A stretch of DNA of 64,000 nucleotides from Empedobacter tilapiae (GTDB taxonomy: Bacteria > Bacteroidota > Bacteroidia > Flavobacteriales > Weeksellaceae), in contig NZ_SRPE01000002.1 of NCBI RefSeq assembly GCF_004785645.1, forward strand, positions 1 through 64,000. Direction: 5' to 3'. A program made the position numbers and the translations under genes. A model generated the notes under the pieces. It searched no databases, was not told the origin of the DNA, and worked only from the letters and a program-made list of their open reading frames with translations. Positions 6,512-16,526 of this stretch are shown here, piece by piece; position 1 is the first letter of the stretch; each line of letters begins with the position of its first letter.

Positions 6512-9502
6512 ATGAAAAAATTTTACTTTAAACTCAGTAGGCAGTCATTTGCTGTATTATTGGGATTGTTTTGTGCAACACCATTGTTGGCACAAACAGG
6601 AAAAACCGTTACTGGAACGGTGAAAGATCATAACCATTTGCTCTCTGGCGTGGTCGTAACAGAAGAAGGTACACAGAATAGTGTGCGAACTGATGCGAAT
6701 GGATATTATGCATTAACCTTACAACATGATGATGCTAAACTAATTTTTGAGCAATTGGATTTCCCTATTCGTGAAGAAGAGGTGCTGAATAGAAGTGTGA
6801 TAAATGTAAGTTTCACAAAAGAGGACGACGAAATTCAACTAAAAGATGTGGTGATAAATGCAGGGTACTATGCTGTAAAAGACAAAGAACGAACAGGTTC
6901 TATTACTCGTGTTACCGCAAAGGAAATAGAAAATCAGCCCGTGAATTCTGTTTTAGATGCTTTGCAAGGTCGTGTTCCTGGTTTAGAGATTACACCAACT
7001 TCTGGAACAGCAGGCGGCGGCTACACCATTCGGATAAGGGGACAAAATAGTATTGCTGCAGGAAATAATCCTCTATTTATAATAGATGGTGTTCCATTTG
7101 ATACCAATTCGATGGGAGATACTTCTACTTCTGCACAAATCTTTTATGGGTCAACTATAAATCCTTTAAATTATATCGATCCACAATCTATACAATCTAT
7201 CGAAGTTTTGAAAGACGCCGATGCAACTGCTATTTATGGGTCACGGGGAGCAAATGGTGTGCTATTGATTACCACTAAGAAGGGCAAAGCAACAAAAACA
7301 AGTATTTCTATAGATGCGTCTACCACTGTTATTAACCCTACTAAGTTTCCTAAACTACTTAATACAGAACAATATCTAGAAATAAGAAAAAAAGCATTTG
7401 CCAACGATGGTGTAACGATGTATCCAACTATAGCCTACGACATAAATGGAACATGGGATCAGACCAGATATACGGATTGGCAAAAACTACTTATTGGGAA
7501 TACAGCTTTCAATCACAACATTCGTACGTCTATAAACGGTGGGAATGAGCAAACTAATTTTATGATAGGTGCCAATGTCATGAAAGAGTCTTCTGTTTTC
7601 TATGGTAATTATGCGTACAATAAATTCAGCTTTTTTTCGACACTAAACCATAAAACAGCGAATAACAAACTAAAATTGCAATGGACAACTAATTATGGAC
7701 AGGATAAAAACTATTTGCCTACACAAGATTTGACAAGAATTGCAAGAACACTTGTTCCAAATGCACCACGGTTGTTTAATGAAGATGGTAGCTTAAATTG
7801 GGAAAACAATACTTGGACAAATCCACTTGCGGCACTCAATGCTAGTTACCGTAATAATACACGTAATTTAAATACAAATCTAAATACAAGTTATCTGTTG
7901 ATGGATAATATTGTTTTACGATCTAATGTAGGATACAATCGATCAGATTTAGATGATATACAACTTAATCCACATACCATTCGCAATCCTTCTTTTGGTG
8001 CTACAAGTCAACAATCTAACATGACTAAAAATTCTGGGCAACATGAAGGGTGGTTAATAGAACCCCAATTGGATGCTAATTTTAATTTAACTGCTTCGAG
8101 TAAACTAAGTGTATTAATTGGTGGAACTTTGAATAGCCAAACAACAACTAAGTTGGTGATTATGGCAAGTGGTTTTACAGACAACCAGTTAATGAATGTA
8201 TTAAGCGCTGCTAAAAATGTGACGATATACAAGGATACTGAAGAGCAATATAAATATGCTGCTCTGTATGGAAGAGTAAATTATAATCTGCACGAAAAAT
8301 ACTTTTTCAACTTAACAGGACGAAGAGATGGATCGAGTCGATTTGGTCCTAATCATCGTTTTGCAAATTTTGGTGCTATTGGTGCCGCTTGGCTTTTTTC
8401 GAAAGAAAGTTTTCTACGTGAAGTATCATGGTTGAGTTTTGGGAAATTACGAGGAAGCTATGGGGTAACAGGAAATGATCAGATTGGAGATTATCAATAC
8501 CTAAACACCTATAACATCAGTCAAAATGGATATGATGGGAATATACTATTGACAACAGCACGTTTGTATAATCCTGATTTTTCGTGGGAGAAAAATAAAA
8601 AGTTGGAATTTGCTATAGAAACAGCATTCCTAAAAAATAGAATTAACCTAACACTGAATTATTATCAAAACCGATCAAATAACCAATTGGTTGGCTATAG
8701 TTTACCCGCTATAACAGGTTTTACCTCTATACAAGCAAATTTGAATGCTGTTGTAGAAAATAAAGGTTGGGAAATGGATTTACAAGTTGTTCCTATAAAA
8801 TCTGCTAAATTCAACTGGTCAACTTCTTTTAATCTTACTATTCCTAAAAATAGATTGGTGGCATTTGATGGTTTAGAAAACACCTCCTATGCAAATATCT
8901 ATGTGATTGGAAAATCATTGAACAGCAAGAAAATGTATCATCTGCAAGAGATAAATCCAACAACTGGTTTGTATGAGTTTACAGATTATAATGGTGATGG
9001 AAAGATAACCGCAATAGAAGATAAACAACAAGTTGTATCATTAGACCCATCTTTTTATGGGGGTTTCTCCAATTCTGTTTCTTATGAAAACTTTAATATC
9101 GAGCTCTTTTTTCAATTTGTCAAGAAAAAAGGATTTAATGAATTCTATGGGACTACTATGCCGGGTACAATGTATAATCAGCCTGCTTCTGTATTAAATC
9201 AGTTTCCAAATGGGGTAATTCAGAATTATTCAAGTGGCTCTAATTCCGCAGCGACAGTTGCTTATTCTAACTTTAATAATAGTGATGCGATGGTAACCGA
9301 TACCTCTTTTATTCGATTGAAAAACGTGTCATTGTCTTATAAACTTCCTCTAAGTAAAAATCAGTCCAATCAATATGTGATTTATGCGCAAGGTCAGAAC
9401 CTATGGACATGGAGTAAGTATAAATACGGTGATCCAGAGCAGACAACTGGTTTTCTTCCTCCTTTGAGAAGAATTTCGATAGGATTTAAAGCTAATTTTT
9501 AA
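6512..9502 (+). CDS. SusC/RagA-type TonB-dependent outer-membrane transporter
   Basis: The 996-aa precursor has a signal peptide (LLGLFCATPLLAQ, cut about residue 27). A carboxypeptidase-regulatory-like domain follows (about 33-110: TVTGTVKDHNHLLSGVVV...TDANGYY), then a plug with NPLFIIDGVPFDTNS and SIEVLKDADATAIYGSRGANG-VLLITTKKG (about 190-255), and a 22-strand-type barrel ending in the aromatic GFKANF. SusC proteins import oligomers across the outer membrane with a SusD lid. The susD partner begins 10 bp after the stop and an S9 peptidase follows, so the cargo is more likely peptide than glycan; that is inference. It has no N-terminal anti-sigma-interacting (STN) domain. Confidence 0.95.
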   Translation: MKKFYFKLSRQSFAVLLGLFCATPLLAQTGKTVTGTVKDHNHLLSGVVVTEEGTQNSVRTDANGYYALTLQHDDAKLIFEQLDFPIREEEVLNRSVINVSFTKEDDEIQLKDVVINAGYYAVKDKERTGSITRVTAKEIENQPVNSVLDALQGRVPGLEITPTSGTAGGGYTIRIRGQNSIAAGNNPLFIIDGVPFDTNSMGDTSTSAQIFYGSTINPLNYIDPQSIQSIEVLKDADATAIYGSRGANGVLLITTKKGKATKTSISIDASTTVINPTKFPKLLNTEQYLEIRKKAFANDGVTMYPTIAYDINGTWDQTRYTDWQKLLIGNTAFNHNIRTSINGGNEQTNFMIGANVMKESSVFYGNYAYNKFSFFSTLNHKTANNKLKLQWTTNYGQDKNYLPTQDLTRIARTLVPNAPRLFNEDGSLNWENNTWTNPLAALNASYRNNTRNLNTNLNTSYLLMDNIVLRSNVGYNRSDLDDIQLNPHTIRNPSFGATSQQSNMTKNSGQHEGWLIEPQLDANFNLTASSKLSVLIGGTLNSQTTTKLVIMASGFTDNQLMNVLSAAKNVTIYKDTEEQYKYAALYGRVNYNLHEKYFFNLTGRRDGSSRFGPNHRFANFGAIGAAWLFSKESFLREVSWLSFGKLRGSYGVTGNDQIGDYQYLNTYNISQNGYDGNILLTTARLYNPDFSWEKNKKLEFAIETAFLKNRINLTLNYYQNRSNNQLVGYSLPAITGFTSIQANLNAVVENKGWEMDLQVVPIKSAKFNWSTSFNLTIPKNRLVAFDGLENTSYANIYVIGKSLNSKKMYHLQEINPTTGLYEFTDYNGDGKITAIEDKQQVVSLDPSFYGGFSNSVSYENFNIELFFQFVKKKGFNEFYGTTMPGTMYNQPASVLNQFPNGVIQNYSSGSNSAATVAYSNFNNSDAMVTDTSFIRLKNVSLSYKLPLSKNQSNQYVIYAQGQNLWTWSKYKYGDPEQTTGFLPPLRRISIGFKANF

Positions 9503-9512
9503 TGACACAATT

Positions 9513-10901
9513 ATGAAAAAATATCAAAACATAGTAAGCTATTCTTTATTCGTTTTCCTAATAGGAAATACGATAATAAGTTGTGAGAATTTTGTGGAAT
9601 TAGATTCTCCAAAAGGGCAATTGAACCAAACAGATGTATTTGAAAATAACCAAACGGCACAAGCCGCTGTTACTACTTTATATGCATTATTACGTGATAA
9701 CAGCTTAATAGCTGGTAATTTATCTAGTGCTGGTTTTTACATGGGAATATATTCAGACGAGCTGGATAGCTATGCTGCTCCTAATAGTGTTGCAGATTTA
9801 TTTTACAAACATCAAATTATCCCTACAAATAGTGGTGTGAAAGAGGTTTGGACAAGTTCCTTTAAAGTAATATACGAATGCAATGCGGTAATAGAAGGTG
9901 TAGAAAAATCAAAAGGATTGACCTATGAGCAAAAGAAACAATACAAAGCGGAAGCTGTATTTATTCGCTCGTTAACTTATTTCTATTTAACCAATTTATT
10001 TGGAGATATTCCATTTATTACAACAACAGATTATACCATTAATCAGAAAAGTTCAAAAACAAATCATCAAAATATACTTCTTAAAATTGAAGAAGATCTT
10101 ATTGAATCAAAACAACAATTAAGTGAGCTTACGTCAGTTACAAGTAACCTTAGGGCGAACAAATATAATGTTACAGCATTATTAGCACGTCTATACATCT
10201 ACCAGGAGAAATGGGAAAAAGCTGAAAGAGAATCAACAGAATTGATCAATTCAGGTAAATTTCAGTTAGAGAATGAGTTGAATAAAGAGTTTTTGAAAGA
10301 AAGTCGTTCTACACTATTCCAATTAAAAGCCAAAGCTGAAGGTGGTAATTCTAATGAAGGTAGTATTTACATTTTTGAAGCTGGTCCTCCTCCTAATGCA
10401 TCTTTATCCCCTCAACTATTTGAATCTTTTGAGCCAACTGATTTGAGAAAACAACAGTGGACAAAACAAATTACTACTAATGGGAAAAATTGGGTAATGC
10501 CCTTCAAATACAAAGAGAAGTATGTGACAACAACAAGTAAAGAATATACCATTGTTTTTAGACTTGCTGAACAGGTTTTAATTCGAGCTGAAGCACGAAT
10601 GAGATTAGGCAACTTGAATGGAGCAAAAGGGGATATAAATAGTATTCGAAATAGAGCTGGATTAACACCTATCACAACTTCATCTTCTCAAGATATTTTT
10701 GAAGCTATTGTAACGGAACGTCAACATGAATTTTTTACAGAGCATGGCCATCGTTGGTTTGATTTGAAACGATGGAAATTGGCAGATCAAGTCTTAAATC
10801 CCATAAAAACAAATTGGAAAGCAACTGACGTATTATTACCAATTCCAGAAGCCGAACTCTTAATTAATCCAAATCTATTACCACAAAACAAAGGCTATTA
10901 A
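9513..10901 (+). CDS. SusD/RagB-type outer-membrane lipoprotein
   Basis: The 462-aa precursor has a lipoprotein signal ending NTIISC (Cys about 24). SusD-like N-terminal TPR segment: QTAQAAVTTLYALLRD and the VIYECNAVIEG helix. RagB/SusD C-terminal block: RLAEQVLIRAEARMRLGN, ITERQHEFFTEHGHRWFDLKRW-like region (about 400-425) and LLPIPEAEL near the end. It caps the SusC barrel and binds the substrate at the cell surface. It is translated right after susC and clearly belongs to the same operon. Confidence 0.95.
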   Translation: MKKYQNIVSYSLFVFLIGNTIISCENFVELDSPKGQLNQTDVFENNQTAQAAVTTLYALLRDNSLIAGNLSSAGFYMGIYSDELDSYAAPNSVADLFYKHQIIPTNSGVKEVWTSSFKVIYECNAVIEGVEKSKGLTYEQKKQYKAEAVFIRSLTYFYLTNLFGDIPFITTTDYTINQKSSKTNHQNILLKIEEDLIESKQQLSELTSVTSNLRANKYNVTALLARLYIYQEKWEKAERESTELINSGKFQLENELNKEFLKESRSTLFQLKAKAEGGNSNEGSIYIFEAGPPPNASLSPQLFESFEPTDLRKQQWTKQITTNGKNWVMPFKYKEKYVTTTSKEYTIVFRLAEQVLIRAEARMRLGNLNGAKGDINSIRNRAGLTPITTSSSQDIFEAIVTERQHEFFTEHGHRWFDLKRWKLADQVLNPIKTNWKATDVLLPIPEAELLINPNLLPQNKGY

Positions 10902-10964
10902 GAAATTGTACTACAAATACAACGTCGCAAAAAGGCATTCATACAAACATCACAATTAGTACCA

Positions 10965-13490
10965 ATGGAAAAAATAAGTAAAATAATATTCCTCATCCTA
11001 TTGGGATTGATTCTCTCGACCTACAACGTCTTTAGTCAAGAGATAAATAAGAAAAAATATACACACGATTTAGACAGTATATGGTCTACTAATACTACAA
11101 TTAATAACATTAGCACTAACGTGAATTGGATTGAAACCTCTGAATCATTTTTAGGTAAAAATATCATTCGATTAATTCATTCTTCTACTTCTAAGACTAT
11201 AGAAAGAGAAAATACAAAAAAGAGTTTATTTTCTAATAATGAACATTTTGCAATCCTTTTAAGTGAAAGCAAACTTGAAATAATCGATTTAAGAAATTCG
11301 AAAAGCGTTCTTATTTTGAATAAACCAATTAGAAAAGTAGAATTTGATTCGACCAATCAACAGCTTGCTTATTTAACAACTGATGATGTTTTGACGCTAT
11401 TCGATACCAAGACGGAAAAATTTGTTACAAAACATAATGTTTCCAACTTTAGTTGGAGCCCTGCTTCATCTACATTAGCAATTCTTTCTAAGGATGGAAA
11501 AACAGTTGGTTTTTATAGCTCAAAATTAGAGGCTATTGATCAGATATCAAGTGATATAGGCACGTACATTTTTAATGATCGATCTCCTCTAAATAATTGG
11601 AGTAAAAATGGACAGTATTTTTCATTTCTTGAAAAAGAAAATGAAAAGAGAAAAATAGTTCGTTATGCATTCCAAACAAAAAGGCTGAATTTCATCAATG
11701 TAGAAGATTGGTTGAAAATAAATCCTTCTCATTCCTTTTTTGATGAATCTGTTCGTGTATTAGCGGATGGAAAGTATATTGAATTTCAACTAAATGAAAA
11801 AAGTACCGAAGATTCTTTAAAAGGAATTGAAAAGTGGTCTACCAACGATACGTGGATCTATCCCAAAGAACAATTAATGAAACAAAAAGATGGTTATAAA
11901 CGGTTTATTTGGACTGTGGATGAATACGATTCTGTTACGGAAATAAAAGGAAACCAATTCGCACTTAATAGTAATATCCACTTTGCCTTGACATTTGATA
12001 GAAAACAGTATGAACCACAATATAGATATTTTGAAATTGCAGATGTTTATTTAAATGATTACCAATCAAAAAAATCATATAAAATAATCGATAGTCTGTA
12101 TACCAATCCTAATTTTATTTCTGTTTCACCAAATGGGGAGTACATTGCTTATTTTAAAACAAAACATTGGAATTTGTATGATGTAAAAAAGCAAACGCAT
12201 AAGAAACTAACAACAGTTCTTTCTCAAGTTTTTTATGATAGAACTAAAGCAGAAACTGACAAACCGCCTTTTGATCAGCCATATTGGTCAGAGGATGGAA
12301 AATTTATTGTACTAACGTCAACCTATGATTTGTGGCAGTTTAGTATAGATAAAAATGAAGTAAAGCAAATTACCTTTGGAGAACAAAAAGAAGAACACAA
12401 TCGTTTGGCATCTATTAATTTAACGAACTCATCAAATCGTAGTATTGACATGAATAAACCACTGATCATTAAACTCCTTAAAGATGATCAGTCGCATGGA
12501 ATAGCGTTCTTAAAAAAGGGAAAAGTGATACATTCTTTCAGAACTGATGCCGAAATCAATCAAATTTACAGTGATAGCAACAAAAATAAATTGTATTACA
12601 GAAAAGCAAAATACAATGAATCACCCTCTATTCATGAACTTTCAACTAATCATACAACGCGTATTATTTACCAAAGCAACTCTAAGCTAAGTGAATACGA
12701 CTTAGGTTTTTCTAAAAACATAAACTATACATCTATAAATGGAAACGTGATGAATGGCTCTCTTTTATATCCCTCTCAATACGATTCAACTAAAACATAT
12801 CCAATGGTTGTGTACATTTATGAAAAGAATTCGTTTAAAGTCAATGAATTTACTTTACCATCTAAAAATTCACCTATCGGATTTAATTTCATGGACTATG
12901 TATTAGATGGCTATTTTGTTTTGTTACCTGATATAGAATATGAAATTGGAAACCCAGGTTATTCAGCCTTAGTCAGTGTAGAAAATGCCGTAAAAAAAGC
13001 TGTAGAACTACCGACAATTGATCAAAAAAGAATTGGTTTAATTGGACATTCATTTGGAGGATATGAATCAGCCTATATTTCTACACAATCTAAATTATTT
13101 AAAACAGCAATTGTTGGTGCAGCCGTGACTGATTTAGTTAGTTTTTATCATGATTATAATAAAGATAATTACTCAGATCAATTATGGCGAATAGAAAATT
13201 ACCAATTTAGAATGGGTGATAGTTTTTACAAAATAAAAGATCAATATTACAAAAACTCTCCCTTACAACATGTCGAAAAATTACAAATACCAATATTATT
13301 ATGGACAGGCAAAGAAGACTATAATGTAAATTGGTACCAAAGTATTTATTTCTATATGGGAATAAAACGGTTAGGAAAAAGTGCAGAATTACTTTTATTT
13401 GATCATGAAGGACATGCCTTAAAAAATAAAACCAATCAACAATTTTTATCCACTAAAATAAAAAATTGGTTTGATACGTATTTAAAATAA
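10965..13490 (+). CDS. Secreted S9-family (prolyl oligopeptidase-type) serine peptidase
   Basis: The 841-aa precursor starts with a signal peptide (IIFLILLGLILSTYNVFSQ). About residues 60-580 have repeated propeller-like strands (SPNGEYIAYF, SEDGKFIVLTS). The C-terminal alpha/beta-hydrolase carries the nucleophile in GHSFGGYES (Ser about 695), the acid in TGKEDYNVNW (Asp about 785) and the base in FDHEGHAL (His about 816). S9 enzymes cleave short peptides, commonly after Pro. It follows susD by 63 bp and completes a capture-and-cleave locus for peptides; substrate specificity is inference. Confidence 0.9.
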   Translation: MEKISKIIFLILLGLILSTYNVFSQEINKKKYTHDLDSIWSTNTTINNISTNVNWIETSESFLGKNIIRLIHSSTSKTIERENTKKSLFSNNEHFAILLSESKLEIIDLRNSKSVLILNKPIRKVEFDSTNQQLAYLTTDDVLTLFDTKTEKFVTKHNVSNFSWSPASSTLAILSKDGKTVGFYSSKLEAIDQISSDIGTYIFNDRSPLNNWSKNGQYFSFLEKENEKRKIVRYAFQTKRLNFINVEDWLKINPSHSFFDESVRVLADGKYIEFQLNEKSTEDSLKGIEKWSTNDTWIYPKEQLMKQKDGYKRFIWTVDEYDSVTEIKGNQFALNSNIHFALTFDRKQYEPQYRYFEIADVYLNDYQSKKSYKIIDSLYTNPNFISVSPNGEYIAYFKTKHWNLYDVKKQTHKKLTTVLSQVFYDRTKAETDKPPFDQPYWSEDGKFIVLTSTYDLWQFSIDKNEVKQITFGEQKEEHNRLASINLTNSSNRSIDMNKPLIIKLLKDDQSHGIAFLKKGKVIHSFRTDAEINQIYSDSNKNKLYYRKAKYNESPSIHELSTNHTTRIIYQSNSKLSEYDLGFSKNINYTSINGNVMNGSLLYPSQYDSTKTYPMVVYIYEKNSFKVNEFTLPSKNSPIGFNFMDYVLDGYFVLLPDIEYEIGNPGYSALVSVENAVKKAVELPTIDQKRIGLIGHSFGGYESAYISTQSKLFKTAIVGAAVTDLVSFYHDYNKDNYSDQLWRIENYQFRMGDSFYKIKDQYYKNSPLQHVEKLQIPILLWTGKEDYNVNWYQSIYFYMGIKRLGKSAELLLFDHEGHALKNKTNQQFLSTKIKNWFDTYLK

Positions 13491-13493
13491 AAG

Positions 13494-13515
13494 AACGGAG
13501 CATAATGCTCCGTTT
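13494..13515. terminator. Bidirectional terminator between S9 peptidase and DUF6520
   Basis: AACGGAGCAT and ATGCTCCGTT are perfect 10-bp arms around one base, starting 3 bp after the peptidase stop and followed by TTTC. It serves both convergent genes. Confidence 0.8.
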
Positions 13516-13538
13516 CTATTTAAATTAAACTTAAATGC

Positions 13539-13826
13539 TTATTGACGATATAGTGGAATACTACACGAAGTTTCTGATACATCTCTCAATTCAAAAACAT
13601 CTTTTTCAATTCCATTTTCATTCACAGTACATGGTAATCCAATTGTTGTTGAACAATCAACTTTTACGTCATCACAATGATTCGTAGCAGCATTATAAAT
13701 ATATCCTGTCATTAATACTTCTTCTTCATTGTTTTGAGAAGTTTTATTTTCAGTGGCAAATGCAAAAGCAACAGCCATCATTCCTACCCCAATAGGTAGC
13801 GCTTTTTTTAGAAAATTTGTTTTCAT
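13539..13826 (-). CDS. DUF6520 family small secreted cysteine protein
   Basis: This 95-aa precursor has a signal-type N-terminus (KKALPIGVGMMAVAFAFA). The mature part carries four cysteines, in NHCDD, VDCST, LPCTV and TSCSI, the characteristic arrangement of DUF6520. Function is unknown. It lies 72 bp upstream of a MauE/DoxX-type redox membrane protein (stop at 13899) on the same strand, though downstream in transcription order; the pairing is seen in other flavobacteria as far as I recall. Disulfide bonds made with help from that neighbour are an attractive inference. Confidence 0.8.
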   Translation of the reverse strand: MKTNFLKKALPIGVGMMAVAFAFATENKTSQNNEEEVLMTGYIYNAATNHCDDVKVDCSTTIGLPCTVNENGIEKDVFELRDVSETSCSIPLYRQ

Positions 13827-13898
13827 CTTGTATAATTTTAATGTGGTGACTTACTCTATTGTACAGGTTTTCGGTCATCCCCTGCGTTGCGCAACGAT

Positions 13899-15344
13899 TT
13901 ATTTTCTTTTGTTATAGATATAAAGTTCATGATCTACAATTGCAAATATTTTGTTTTTGTAAATGATGAAATTTCTAAGTTGTTTTTTGGGTGAATGGTA
14001 GAGGTAAAAACTATGGGTATAGGTTTTGTTTACCAAATCGTACTGATCAAGTATACTTGCCCCTTCTATTTTTTGTTCAAAATTACCCAGTCGATCAGTC
14101 GATATATAGAGTTGGTTACCATAAGTAGAGGCTAATTTGTTTACAAGTAAGGTTTGTGGACCTAGCTTATATTGCTTTGTTTTTTTATAATAGCCTACAT
14201 CGATCTGAACTTTAGAAATAGTATCAATGGTGTGTCCTGTTTTCATTTCAGCTAAATCAGCATCAAATTCGAGGTACTGATTTTTGTAGTAATAGACGTA
14301 GATAAACTTTTTCAATTGGGAATTCCATAGTAATGTTCCGTCCGACTCAAATGTTCCGTCAAGTTGTTTTTCTAGACTGTTATAGTTAAGCTGAAGTTGA
14401 TGCTTTGATAACAATCCCAATACATTAGCTTTTACTTTGGTACTATAAGTTGCTATCCCAAACTTAGAAGAATCTGCGACCACAAATTGATTATAATACA
14501 CCTCTCCTTTAGAAATAGTTTTTGCTTTCCAATCATCAATTTTACCTCGAAATAAAATGCCAACCGAACCGTCTCCTAAATAAAAATAAGGTGTTTGTAC
14601 ATAAGCAATCACTCTTTTGTAAGGCAGTTTATATTGATCAATTTCTAGTTTTATATCCTTCATTTGATTAGCGAGATAATCATATCTTTTAAGAAATAAT
14701 GGTGTTTCTGTATTGGCTAAATAGAGATAACAACTGTCAATTCCTGCGATATAATAACCAGTTGATTCTAAATTGAGCATAGTTTGTTTTTCTGCTAAAT
14801 GCGGAATGTATTTACGCGTAAACGCATTGTTATACTGAGATTTCTTTTCTGATAAACCATATAAAATGGTTACACTAATAATCCCGACAATAGTAAGAGT
14901 GGTTTGTTGAATTACATAACCTCTCCATGTTTGAGAAATGTTTGTTATTCTAATGCCAATTAAAGCTAATCCTACAAAGACACCATTAAAAATCAGATGT
15001 TCTGTCCATCCCAGTTTTTCTAAAACACCACCACAAGAACAAGGTGTAAATGCCGTGAAATGTAGAATAATCACAATATAGGTGGTGAACATCACCATTA
15101 AGAAAAGTGAAATCTGTAAGGCAATTATTCGGAATCGATCAAACATCAAAAGAACCGCTGTTACCAGTTCTATTGTTATGACTCCATACGAAATAGGAAT
15201 CGCATAGCTTGCTAACAAAGGCGATTGTCCTAACTGCGTTTGAAAGGTTTCAAAATCCATCAGCTTGCTTACAGCCGCGTAAATAAACAACACAATAAAT
15301 AGGTAGCAGATGAGTGTTTTTATAATAGGTGTTAATTTTCTCAT
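13899..15344 (-). CDS. MauE/DoxX-type redox membrane protein with C-terminal propeller-like domain
   Basis: The start is set at MRKLTPIIKTL (15344); the longer reading from 15419 adds a non-conserved leader. The product of about 481 aa has four membrane helices in the first about 150 residues (LICYLFIVLFIYAAVSK, SYGVITIELVTAVLLMF, ISLFLMVMFTTYIVIIL, FNGVFVGLALIGIRI). A conserved TPCSCGGVLEKLGW loop carries a Cys-x-Cys pair, as in MauE, which is needed for disulfide formation in methylamine dehydrogenase. The remaining about 300 residues are periplasmic, beta-rich and repetitive (YIAGIDSCYLYLAN, KQYKLGPQTLLVNKLAS), likely a propeller. It is transcribed toward DUF6520. Confidence 0.8.
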   Translation of the reverse strand: MRKLTPIIKTLICYLFIVLFIYAAVSKLMDFETFQTQLGQSPLLASYAIPISYGVITIELVTAVLLMFDRFRIIALQISLFLMVMFTTYIVIILHFTAFTPCSCGGVLEKLGWTEHLIFNGVFVGLALIGIRITNISQTWRGYVIQQTTLTIVGIISVTILYGLSEKKSQYNNAFTRKYIPHLAEKQTMLNLESTGYYIAGIDSCYLYLANTETPLFLKRYDYLANQMKDIKLEIDQYKLPYKRVIAYVQTPYFYLGDGSVGILFRGKIDDWKAKTISKGEVYYNQFVVADSSKFGIATYSTKVKANVLGLLSKHQLQLNYNSLEKQLDGTFESDGTLLWNSQLKKFIYVYYYKNQYLEFDADLAEMKTGHTIDTISKVQIDVGYYKKTKQYKLGPQTLLVNKLASTYGNQLYISTDRLGNFEQKIEGASILDQYDLVNKTYTHSFYLYHSPKKQLRNFIIYKNKIFAIVDHELYIYNKRK

Positions 15345-15653
15345 GTTTTTGTGTTTTAGAGTTAACGGTAAAGTGTTAACAATTAATATTATACAAAGTT
15401 CAGAGAAGTTATTGAGCAAGTCAATACCTATTTTTAGAAAAAACAGACCAATTTTTGTTAATTCTACTCATTTTTTTGAAAAACCTCTTATTTTTGATGA
15501 GTTTTAGAATTGTTCTATATAAGGTAATCTTATTTTAACCAGATTATTTGAAATCCTTTTTCTCGATATAAAATTCTTTCAGAATTTCACTCGAAATGAC
15601 GGTTTTATTGATAAAGTGTTTTATTTTTTAGATAATTAATCGTGGAATTTCTT
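15345..15653. promoter_or_regulatory. Intergenic region upstream of the MauE-like gene
   Basis: Two GTTAAC palindromes (15361-15366 and 15375-15380) lie 17 and 31 bp upstream of the MauE-like start and may be an operator. Otherwise it is AT-rich and holds TTCAGAATTTCACTCGAAATGACGG-like sequence (about 15574-15602, given here only in part as a word match), a relative of the dispersed repeat around 5665. No gene is seen. Confidence 0.35.
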
Positions 15654-16448
15654 TTAAAGGAATTGGTGTTTCGCAAATGTACGTTTTAAGGTATTGTAAG
15701 TGGAGAAACCACTTTGAATGGTAATGTCTTTGAATGGAGCATTGGTAAACATGATCAGTTCTAAGGCTTTCAACATTTTTAATTTTTGTTCGTATTGCGA
15801 AAAGGAGCAGTTGAAATAGTAGTTGAATCCTTTTTGAATTTCATAGTAAGTAAATTCCGTATCTGTTGCAAAGGCATAAAGTGTTTGGTTCTTTTGCAAG
15901 CATTCTTTGTAAATTAATTTGAGTTTTTGAATGGGAATATGATAAAACTTTTTCCAGTTTCCCTTTAATTCTTGACTTTTGACTTGGATTGAAACACAGT
16001 AATAAGTAAATTGATTTTGTTTGTGTCGGTGAACAAAACCTGCTAAATGATGGTAGCCGTCTGATAAATCTGAAATATCAATAAGAAAAGGAAAATATTG
16101 ATTTTGATTATAGTTGATTTGTGTATTGATTTTTAAAAGTTCGTAAAATGCTTCCATATCAATATTAAAGTTTATTGTTATGTTTGGAGGGCCTGGACAT
16201 TCGCAGACATCATTGAAGTAAAAAATTAATTGCGGAATAAACAAAAGTTGTGATTGATAATCTTGTATCGCAAACAAATTGATTTTTTGAATAAAGCCAA
16301 ATGCATATTCTATCATTTGCATATACTGTTTGTTTAGGATATCTTGTTTTGCCTCGACTTGTGGTTCAATTTTCTTGATTACATCCCCATATCGATGAAT
16401 AAAAAAGTTCAGGTACTTGATATATTCTTCATATAATTCAATTTTCAT
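15654..16448 (-). CDS. AraC-type transcriptional regulator, C-terminus probably frameshifted
   Basis: This 264-aa protein has an all-helical N-terminal sensor-like part. It ends with half of an AraC DNA-binding domain: LKALELIMFTNAPFKDITIQSG and FSTYNTLKRTFAKHQF, the second helix-turn-helix. The protein stops five residues after RTF. In the neighbouring frame the DNA continues PLKEIPRLII and then TAA at 15630-15628, the usual type of AraC tail, so a one-base change near 15655 probably truncated it. The wing is unlikely to be essential. It is upstream of the MauE-DUF6520 pair on the same strand and may control it. Confidence 0.7.
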   Translation of the reverse strand: MKIELYEEYIKYLNFFIHRYGDVIKKIEPQVEAKQDILNKQYMQMIEYAFGFIQKINLFAIQDYQSQLLFIPQLIFYFNDVCECPGPPNITINFNIDMEAFYELLKINTQINYNQNQYFPFLIDISDLSDGYHHLAGFVHRHKQNQFTYYCVSIQVKSQELKGNWKKFYHIPIQKLKLIYKECLQKNQTLYAFATDTEFTYYEIQKGFNYYFNCSFSQYEQKLKMLKALELIMFTNAPFKDITIQSGFSTYNTLKRTFAKHQFL

Positions 16449-16526
16449 AGGCTTAAAAATTAAAATTGAAAATACTTGTAGTAAAGATGTATTTGTCTAA
16501 TATACAATAAATTATAATAAAAACAA

